A DNA stretch of 11,129 bases, taken from assembly GCA_027056215.1 (NCBI GenBank), contig JALULO010000109.1, positions 1 to 11,129 of the forward strand, given 5' to 3'. The translations under genes were made by a program, and so were the position numbers. Position 1 is the first letter of the stretch. The number at the start of each line of letters is the position of its first letter. Shown here in pieces: positions 1 through 5,033 of the stretch. The notes beneath the pieces are model-generated. The model was not told the origin of the DNA. It ran no database searches and saw only the letters and a program-made list of their open reading frames with translations. The stretch is from Campylobacterales bacterium (GTDB lineage: Bacteria; Campylobacterota; Campylobacteria; Campylobacterales; QNZT01).

Positions 1-2
1 GT

Positions 3-1148
3 GACAATATAAAGTTTCAAGCCTTGCAAAATAGTGTCATAGTGATAGATGAGGTTCAAGCGATACCATTTGATTTGTGGAAAGTATTTAAAGCAATTTT
101 ACCTACATTGTCGAAAAAACTAAATGCAACTTTTATCTTGATGAGTGCTACTATGCCAATTTTGACAGAAAAAACAGTAGCTTTGGAATTAGCAGATAAA
201 GAAAATATTTTTAAACAAAAAAATCGTTATGTTTTGAAATATTTCAAAAGTAATAAATTAAATGATTTAGCACAAGCTATAGTGGCTGAATACAAAAAAG
301 GTAATTCTGTTTTATGTGTTGCAAATTCTATAAAAACATCAAAGTTACTTTACAAAGAAGTTAAAAAGTTTGTAGAAGATAGTCGCTGCTTAAACTCTTA
401 TATGCTTTTTGAAGACAGGAAGAATGTTATCAAAAATATTAAAGATATAAGTAGTAACAGTGTTTCTAAAAAGATTCTTATTTCTACACAAGTTATTGAA
501 GCGGGTGTTGATTTGGACTTTGATGTAGGGTTTAGAGAGTTTTCTCCGATTAGCTCAATCATTCAAACAGCAGGAAGAGTTAATCGTGAAGGTAAAAAAG
601 GCATTAGTGAGATTTATATCTTTGATCTTATTACAAAAGTATATGATGCTACAATGATGAATGAGAGTAGGCAAAATCTTTTTGATGAATTGGTGGAACA
701 AGATATTTATGAAGAGGATATTTTGATAAATGTTGAAAATTATTTTCAAGCCCTTGATGACAATAAAGGGGATAGTGGGATATTGAAAGATATAGAAAAT
801 TTTTGCTTTGATTGTATCTCGAAAAAAAACCGTGATGCTTTTGGTTTGGAAAATGATTATATTAAATCCATTGCTTTAGGTGTTGATTTGAAATTACATG
901 AATATGACTATTTTGAAAAATCTAAAGATTTAAAAGCATATGAAAAAAAAAGAGAGAAAGAGAAAATTATCAAAACATTTCAATCAAAAGTTCTTAATAT
1001 TAAAGAAAAAGATTTAAATGCATTAGGTTTTGAACTCTCTTTTAGCGATGTATTTGGTATTTTTTATATTGAAGAGGTTCAAGGAATTTATTCAAATGAA
1101 AATGGATTTCTTATTGATGATGAAAAAGAATTACTCGGATATGACTGA
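3..1148 (+). CDS. cas3: CRISPR-associated helicase Cas3, C-terminal part (5' end outside the window)
   Basis: The reading frame is open to the left edge, so this is the last 381 residues of a larger protein; complete Cas3 proteins are usually 700-900 residues. Superfamily 2 helicase motifs are visible in order, numbered within the fragment: Walker B/motif II IDEVQ (residues 15-19, the Cas3-style DExQ/H box), motif III SAT (48-50), motif IV around SVLCVANS (102-109), motif V STQVIEAGVDLDFD (161-174) and motif VI QTAGRVNREG (188-197). The Walker A motif and any HD nuclease domain would lie upstream and cannot be checked. By family knowledge, Cas3 is recruited to a target-bound Cascade complex and unwinds and degrades the foreign DNA. 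The gene is very AT-rich, more so than cas1 further along. It stops two bases before an inverted repeat and the promoter of the toxin-antitoxin pair, and no convincing terminator separates them. Confidence 0.93.
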   Translation, partial: DNIKFQALQNSVIVIDEVQAIPFDLWKVFKAILPTLSKKLNATFILMSATMPILTEKTVALELADKENIFKQKNRYVLKYFKSNKLNDLAQAIVAEYKKGNSVLCVANSIKTSKLLYKEVKKFVEDSRCLNSYMLFEDRKNVIKNIKDISSNSVSKKILISTQVIEAGVDLDFDVGFREFSPISSIIQTAGRVNREGKKGISEIYIFDLITKVYDATMMNESRQNLFDELVEQDIYEEDILINVENYFQALDDNKGDSGILKDIENFCFDCISKKNRDAFGLENDYIKSIALGVDLKLHEYDYFEKSKDLKAYEKKREKEKIIKTFQSKVLNIKEKDLNALGFELSFSDVFGIFYIEEVQGIYSNENGFLIDDEKELLGYD

Positions 1149-1150
1149 TA

Positions 1151-1176
1151 ATTTTTGACAACATCCTGTCAAAAAT
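1151..1176. repeat. 10-bp perfect inverted repeat, probable antitoxin operator
   Basis: The arms ATTTTTGACA (1151-1160) and TGTCAAAAAT (1167-1176) are exact reverse complements around a 6-base centre, ACATCC. The left arm contains the -35 hexamer of the toxin-antitoxin promoter, and the right arm lies between -35 and -10. A dimeric repressor bound here would block RNA polymerase, which fits autoregulation by the antitoxin. It could instead form a weak hairpin after cas3, but the stem is AT-rich and is not followed by a T-run, so a terminator role is less likely. Confidence 0.6.
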
Positions 1177-1184
1177 GCTATAAT
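1155..1184 (+). promoter_or_regulatory. Consensus sigma-70 promoter of the toxin-antitoxin/cas4 operon
   Basis: The -35 TTGACA (1155-1160) and -10 TATAAT (1179-1184) both match the housekeeping consensus exactly, with an 18-bp spacer. Transcription would start near 1191, leaving a leader of about 23 nt before the antitoxin ATG at 1214. This is the strongest promoter-like sequence in the window. The genes that follow overlap or nearly abut up to cas1, so it could drive cas4, the SEC-C gene, cas2 and cas1 as well as the toxin-antitoxin pair. Confidence 0.8.
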
Positions 1185-1194
1185 TGCCAATATA

Positions 1195-1202
1195 TTGTAC
1201 AA
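1195..1202. promoter_or_regulatory. TTGTACAA palindrome, candidate second antitoxin-binding site
   Basis: This perfect 8-bp palindrome carries the TGTACA core described for operators of E. coli YefM-YoeB, whose antitoxin belongs to the same Phd/YefM family as the gene starting at 1214. It lies just past the predicted transcription start. A 6-mer is expected a few times by chance in 11 kb, so the support comes from its position. Confidence 0.45.
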
Positions 1203-1213
1203 AAAGGATTTCC

Positions 1214-1468
1214 ATGCAAGCGGTTAACTATTCACACGCTAGAAACAATCTCAAATCTCTTATCGATGATGTATGCGATAACGATGATGAGGTAATAATC
1301 ACGACTAAAAATGATAAAAGTGTTGTTTTGATTTCACTCGATGAATACAACCGCACCCATGCGCAGATAAAAAAAGATGTAGCAAAAGCATTGGCACAGG
1401 TTGAGAGAGGGGATATTATGAGTATTGAAAAAGCATTTGAAAAAGCTAAGCACTCTTACCGTGCGTGA
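1214..1468 (+). CDS. Phd/YefM-family antitoxin
   Basis: An 84-residue protein starting at ATG 1214, preceded by an AAGGA-type ribosome site at 1204-1208. A longer reading from 1184 would begin inside the -10 box and is rejected. The N-terminal half has the Phd/YefM pattern: an AVNYSHARNNLKSLIDDV start, then a VIITTKNDKSVVLISLDEYN segment, which forms the DNA-binding dimer fold of this family. The C-terminal part (from about residue 50) is charged and helical (KKDVAKALAQVERGD), the region that usually wraps around and neutralises the toxin. Its stop overlaps the toxin start by 8 nt. By family behaviour it should neutralise the downstream toxin and repress its own promoter, alone or with the toxin. 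Its position directly after cas3 and before cas4 is unusual. Confidence 0.85.
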   Translation: MQAVNYSHARNNLKSLIDDVCDNDDEVIITTKNDKSVVLISLDEYNRTHAQIKKDVAKALAQVERGDIMSIEKAFEKAKHSYRA

Positions 1469-1748
1469 AGTCGTTTTTACGAATGAAGCTACTGATGCAT
1501 TGATTGCTCAGGCAGTATATATTTTTGATCAGACGAAAAGTATGGATATAGCCGATAGGTATTTGGATGATATGAGAGATTTTATCATTTCAACACTCTT
1601 ATCTTTTCCAAAAGCGGGTAGACCTGCGGAGGAGTTTGGTGCGGGTATACGAAAACTTGTTTATCAAGGATACACCATACTATATAAGATTCAAAATCAA
1701 CAGATTGTTATCTTGACCCTTTTTAGAGAAAATATACCAAATGTTTGA
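1461..1748 (+). CDS. RelE/ParE-family toxin
   Basis: A 95-residue protein. I chose GTG 1461 as the start: the family-like sequence begins there (REVVFTNEATDALIAQAVYIF), and it gives the usual translational coupling with the antitoxin (8-nt overlap, GTGCGTGA). An in-frame TTG at 1425 would add 12 poorly matching residues. The RelE/ParE pattern is clear: two N-terminal helices, SFPKAGRP (about residues 56-63), the conserved IRKL with its arginine, then YTILYKI and IVILTLF strands. Family members either cleave mRNA at the ribosome (RelE, YoeB) or poison gyrase (ParE), and the sequence alone does not decide which. The stop overlaps the cas4 start by 8 nt (ATGTTTGA), the same geometry as the antitoxin-toxin junction, so toxin and cas4 translation are probably coupled. 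Confidence 0.83.
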   Translation: MREVVFTNEATDALIAQAVYIFDQTKSMDIADRYLDDMRDFIISTLLSFPKAGRPAEEFGAGIRKLVYQGYTILYKIQNQQIVILTLFRENIPNV

Positions 1749-2238
1749 CCCATCCCTCATCACAGGTACACTCATAAACTACTACACGACTTGTAAAAGA
1801 GAAGCTTGGCTCTACTCGCGTAAAATATCAGCTGACCAATGGGATGAAAATATCCTCATGGGAAAAGCCTTAGCCGATATCAAAGAAGAGCAACTTCAAC
1901 AGTTTCCATTTTCAAATCTCAAATTTGACAAGATCGGCAAACAGCGAGGGCACTATCTCGTCACGGAGTATAAAAAGAGTATGAAAAATCCTGATGCTGC
2001 CAAGATGCAACTGCTTTTTTATATGTGGCAGTTGAAAAATGCTCTTAAATTGAAAGAGATAAATGGTAAAGTTATCTCTGGAAAAAAGGTTGTGTATGTT
2101 GAAGGAAATGAAGAAAATATGGTAAGCATTGAAGCGTTAATCGATGAGGTTTCAGATTTTTTAAATACACCAAAATCACCACCGTTTGAGGAAAATCGCT
2201 TTTGTAAAAATTGTGGTTATCGAGATTATTGTTTATAG
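1741..2238 (+). CDS. cas4: CRISPR-associated Cas4 exonuclease (RecB-like, Fe-S)
   Basis: A 165-residue protein, typical for small Cas4. The four cysteines expected to hold an iron-sulphur cluster are present: C18 (TTCKREAW) and C155, C158, C164 (FCKNCGYRDYC). RecB nuclease residues are also visible: D63 (KFDKIG), E76 and K78 (TEYKK), then Q90 and Y94 (KMQLLFYMW). The histidine that normally follows in the GKxxH motif seems to be replaced by alanine 45 (GKALAD), so one metal ligand may be missing. In the family, Cas4 works with Cas1-Cas2 to choose and trim prespacers at the PAM end. The start overlaps the toxin gene by 8 nt. The next gene begins 9 nt downstream with a GTG, preceded by AGGAGAG that overlaps this gene's stop. 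Confidence 0.92.
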   Translation: MFDPSLITGTLINYYTTCKREAWLYSRKISADQWDENILMGKALADIKEEQLQQFPFSNLKFDKIGKQRGHYLVTEYKKSMKNPDAAKMQLLFYMWQLKNALKLKEINGKVISGKKVVYVEGNEENMVSIEALIDEVSDFLNTPKSPPFEENRFCKNCGYRDYCL

Positions 2239-2247
2239 GAGAGTAGT

Positions 2248-3075
2248 GTGAAAAAGTATCCAGAAAAATTTAAGCCTTTGTTCTTGTATAAAAAGGAAGG
2301 TTTATTGAGGACTGAACCGTTTATGATTAAGTATCTTGAACTTGGTTTTGATGAAAATGATATAGATTTGTTGACGCAGCTTGTTTTTGACGAAGAGATA
2401 AATTCCCTGCCTTTTACAGATAAAAATGAGGGCAAGATATTTGCACCTATTCATGCTGTAATGGTTTTGGCAAAGTTAAAAGCCAAAGAGCCTTTTTATC
2501 GTCTGATTGAGGGGTTGGAGATATTTGGTGAGGATGATGATTATTTTCGTAATACTGTTTTATATTATTTAAAAGAGATAGGAGCTGATTTTTTTGATGT
2601 GTTGATATGGTATTTTTTAGATAGAAAAAATGGCATATATAATCGTATGCTTGTGTTTGAAGCTTTAGAAAATATTGTTGAAAAACAGAGTGATGAGAAG
2701 TTAGATGATGTTCTTGAAGAAGCCATTTTAGAGTATTTGAAAAGAGATGATGAACTTAATGATGGCTTAAATGCATTTGCTATTTTTGCACTTGTAGATT
2801 TAAGTGATGATACACACATAGAGCTTATTAGAGAAGTTTTTAAAACCAAGCCTGTTGATGTTTGGTACGATGGAGATTTAGAAGAAATAGAAATGAGGTT
2901 AGGTTTGAGGACAAAAAGAGATACACCCAAGCCGAGAAATATCTTTGATGTGCCTTTTGGTGGTTTTGAAGATGAGATTTTATCGCCACAAATAGCTACT
3001 CCAAAGATAGGACGAAACGACCCCTGCCCGTGCGGTAGTGGCAAAAAATATAAAAAATGTTGCATGGATAACTGA
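2248..3075 (+). CDS. DUF1186-like helical-repeat protein with C-terminal SEC-C zinc motif
   Basis: A 275-residue protein starting at GTG 2248, with AGGAGAG (2237-2243) as ribosome site. Residues of about 65-220 look like alpha-helical repeats resembling DUF1186/HEAT-type sequences (PIHAVMVLAKLKAKEPFYRLIE, then further paired helices). A proline-rich linker (about 225-255) leads to a canonical SEC-C motif, NDPCPCGSGKKYKKCC, with zinc ligands C260, C262, C271 and C272. SEC-C was named from SecA, where it binds zinc and mediates protein contacts, and it occurs on many unrelated proteins. The protein is acidic and has no signal peptide or membrane segment. It is not a standard Cas protein, yet it sits between cas4 and cas2 and shares one base with the cas2 start (TGATG), so it is co-transcribed and probably translationally coupled with them. 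A role as an adaptor for the adaptation complex is only inference. It could also be an incidental insertion. Confidence 0.8.
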   Translation: MKKYPEKFKPLFLYKKEGLLRTEPFMIKYLELGFDENDIDLLTQLVFDEEINSLPFTDKNEGKIFAPIHAVMVLAKLKAKEPFYRLIEGLEIFGEDDDYFRNTVLYYLKEIGADFFDVLIWYFLDRKNGIYNRMLVFEALENIVEKQSDEKLDDVLEEAILEYLKRDDELNDGLNAFAIFALVDLSDDTHIELIREVFKTKPVDVWYDGDLEEIEMRLGLRTKRDTPKPRNIFDVPFGGFEDEILSPQIATPKIGRNDPCPCGSGKKYKKCCMDN

Positions 3076-3353
3076 TGTATGTGATACTATTTTACGACAT
3101 CGCCGATAGAAGTCTCAAAGAGAAAGATAACAGCCGTCGTATCCGAAAAGCAGTTGAGAAGTATCTAAGCCGTGTGCAGTTTTCAGTATTTGAAGGTGAG
3201 ATACGAGAGAGTGACCTCAAAAAACTCAAAGCACAGCTTAAAAAAGTATGTGAAAAAGAGTTAGATTCTATCGTCATTTATGAGTCAACAAGGCAAAATT
3301 ATACCGATCGAATTGTTATTGGAGTTGATAAAAATGAGACTTTATTTAGCTAA
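3075..3353 (+). CDS. cas2: CRISPR-associated Cas2
   Basis: A 92-residue protein, the normal Cas2 size. It opens with the ferredoxin-like first strand YVILFYDIAD, including the conserved aspartate (D8) that ends strand 1, followed by RRIRKAVEKYLSRVQFSVFEGEI, the usual second helix and second strand. Cas2 dimers bridge two Cas1 dimers in the integrase complex that inserts new spacers next to the leader. The ATG overlaps the preceding TGA by one base. Here cas2 precedes cas1, the reverse of the common cas1-cas2 order. Confidence 0.95.
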   Translation: MYVILFYDIADRSLKEKDNSRRIRKAVEKYLSRVQFSVFEGEIRESDLKKLKAQLKKVCEKELDSIVIYESTRQNYTDRIVIGVDKNETLFS

Positions 3354-3366
3354 AGGATAAATCAAG

Positions 3367-4368
3367 ATGCAAAAGACGGACAGAACACATTTTTTGATGA
3401 GTAACGGACGCTTAAGGCGACAGGATAACAATCTTTACTTTGACCGTTATGATGAGGATGGAGATGTTGTGGGAACGAAGATATTGCCTATCAATGCTAT
3501 CGATGAGATTTATCTGTTGGCGAAGATTGATATCGATAGTTATAGTATCTCTTTTATCGCTGACAACAATATATTGCTTCATTTTTTCAGTCCATACCAG
3601 AGTTTTCGTGGCAATCTTTTTCCCAACACTTCCAACTCTGTAAACAAAAGTGGCTTTGTGTTGCTTCAGCAGTTGCGGGCGTTTGATGATAAAAAACATA
3701 GACTTTACATCGCCAAGCAGATAACAAAAGGACAGATGCGCAATGGTGCTTCAAATTGTAAGCGATATGGGGTAAAGTTTTTTGTGGATGAGTATCTATC
3801 GGCATTGGAAAAAGCTGCGGATATTGGGCAAGTGATGGCAAGTGAGGGGGCTTTTAAGAAAAATTATTATCAAGCGTGGAATAAAATAATCAAAAATCAA
3901 AGAAGTTTTAAATTTACCATACGAAGCAAACGCCCACCAACAGATAAATTAAATAGTTTCATCTCCTATATCAATACTCGCATCTACAATATAGTACTAA
4001 GTGAGATTTACAAAACAGAACTAGACCCACGAATAGGGTTTTTACATGAGCCAAACTATCGAAGCCTGAGCTTGCATCTTGATATCGCTGAAATATTTAA
4101 ACCCATCATAGGAGATAATCTCATCTTCACAATGCTCAATAAAAATGAGATAACAGCCAAAGACTTCAAAACCGACAGCGGACGGATAAGATTTACAAAC
4201 GATGCCATCAAAAAAATAGAAATGAAGATGATAGGCAAACTGACAGAACAAACGATGATAGGCAAACAAAAGCTCACTTGGAGACAAGTTATAAGAAGAG
4301 AGGTAAACCAACTCAAAAAAACAATTTGTGAATATGGTGATTACGAACCGTTAATCTTATCTCCTTGA
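3367..4368 (+). CDS. cas1: CRISPR-associated Cas1 integrase
   Basis: A 333-residue protein of normal length, starting at ATG 3367, 13 nt after cas2, with an AAAGGA ribosome site at 3353-3358. The catalytic residues are intact: E160 (ASEGAFKKNYY), H227 (GFLHEPN) and D239 with E242 (SLHLDIAE). The N-terminal part (residues 1-80) is the beta-rich dimerisation domain (for example ISFIADNNILLHFFSPYQSFRG), followed by the helical catalytic domain. Cas1 performs the strand-transfer reactions that insert spacers at the first repeat. It is the last protein gene before the leader, so adaptation genes and array are adjacent and in the same direction. There is no clear terminator after it. Confidence 0.97.
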   Translation: MQKTDRTHFLMSNGRLRRQDNNLYFDRYDEDGDVVGTKILPINAIDEIYLLAKIDIDSYSISFIADNNILLHFFSPYQSFRGNLFPNTSNSVNKSGFVLLQQLRAFDDKKHRLYIAKQITKGQMRNGASNCKRYGVKFFVDEYLSALEKAADIGQVMASEGAFKKNYYQAWNKIIKNQRSFKFTIRSKRPPTDKLNSFISYINTRIYNIVLSEIYKTELDPRIGFLHEPNYRSLSLHLDIAEIFKPIIGDNLIFTMLNKNEITAKDFKTDSGRIRFTNDAIKKIEMKMIGKLTEQTMIGKQKLTWRQVIRREVNQLKKTICEYGDYEPLILSP

Positions 4369-4503
4369 AGCTTTTTTTAAGTTTTTCAAAATAGGAACTT
4401 TGTGGGCTTTGTTCAGTTTTTAAAATAGTGTTTTAGGTAATATTTTGGTAGAAAAAATTGTAAAAAGTTGAAGAAAGTGCTATTTTTTGGGAGAGTTTTT
4501 GCT
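4369..4503 (+). promoter_or_regulatory. CRISPR leader
   Basis: The 135 bp between the cas1 stop and the first repeat hold no gene. They are strongly AT-rich with many T- and A-runs, as is usual for type I leaders. Position next to cas1, and the polarity of the repeats (5'-handle sequence at their right end), mark this as the promoter and integration side. New spacers should therefore enter at 4504. Confidence 0.85.
4458..4486 (+). promoter_or_regulatory. Candidate pre-crRNA promoter in the leader
   Basis: TTGTAA (4458-4463) and TATTTT (4481-4486) are separated by 17 bp, and each matches the sigma-70 consensus at four of six positions. Transcription would begin about 10 nt upstream of the first repeat. 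The region is AT-rich, so partial matches are easy to find, and this is only a best candidate. Confidence 0.4.
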
Positions 4504-4666
4504 ATCATGAGCACATCCCTATGGGATTTGAAACTTCTCTTTGTTGGTGACATCTTTTTTAGTGTTAGCATCATGAGCACATCCCTATGGGATTTGAAAC
4601 ACGTTGGAGAGCTTCTGAAAATGCAGATTTTTGTAATCATGAGCACATCCCTATGGGATTTGAAAC

Positions 4667-4699
4667 TCGATAAACGTGCTCTACATAAACAATTTGAAG
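4667..4699 (+). repeat. Spacer 3, near-duplicate of spacer 7
   Basis: A 33-nt spacer beginning TCGATAAACGTGCTCTA. It matches spacer 7 (4935-4968) except for A instead of T at position 17, and it is one base shorter at the right end. The first base is the same in both copies. Confidence 0.97.
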
Positions 4700-4799
4700 A
4701 TCATGAGCACATCCCTATGGGATTTGAAACAAAGCTGTTTGGCTTCAAGAAAATCCTGAAATATATCGATCATGAGCACATCCCTATGGGATTTGAAAC

Positions 4800-4836
4800 G
4801 GCAAAATACCCCGCCAGCGATACAAACAGGTGGCGG
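4800..4836 (+). repeat. Spacer 5, longer copy of spacer 8
   Basis: A 37-nt spacer beginning GGCAAAATACCCC. Its first 34 bases are identical to spacer 8 (5000-5033), and it carries three extra bases, CGG, at the right end. With the extra bases it contains the inverted repeat CCGCCA...TGGCGG. Confidence 0.97.
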
Positions 4837-4934
4837 ATCATGAGCACATCCCTATGGGATTTGAAACGATGGGAGTATGATCGTTGCAGATAGCAATCCT
4901 GACATCATGAGCACATCCCTATGGGATTTGAAAC

Positions 4935-4968
4935 TCGATAAACGTGCTCTTCATAAACAATTTGAAGA
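4935..4968 (+). repeat. Spacer 7, older near-duplicate of spacer 3
   Basis: A 34-nt spacer; further from the leader than spacer 3 and so presumably acquired earlier. It has T at position 17 and one extra A at the right end. Confidence 0.97.
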
Positions 4969-4999
4969 ATCATGAGCACATCCCTATGGGATTTGAAAC

Positions 5000-5033
5000 G
5001 GCAAAATACCCCGCCAGCGATACAAACAGGTGG
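5000..5033 (+). repeat. Spacer 8, older and shorter copy of spacer 5
   Basis: A 34-nt spacer identical to the first 34 bases of spacer 5. It directly follows spacer 7, whereas the two newer copies (spacers 3 and 5) are separated by an unrelated spacer. Confidence 0.97.

Noticed and set aside
1151..1176. Inverted repeat as a cas3 terminator
   Set aside because: The stem is mainly A-T pairs and no T-run follows; overlap with the -35 box favours an operator.
1184..1213. Upstream extension of the antitoxin frame
   Set aside because: It would begin within the -10 box, so it could not be translated from the predicted transcript. ATG 1214 has a proper ribosome site.
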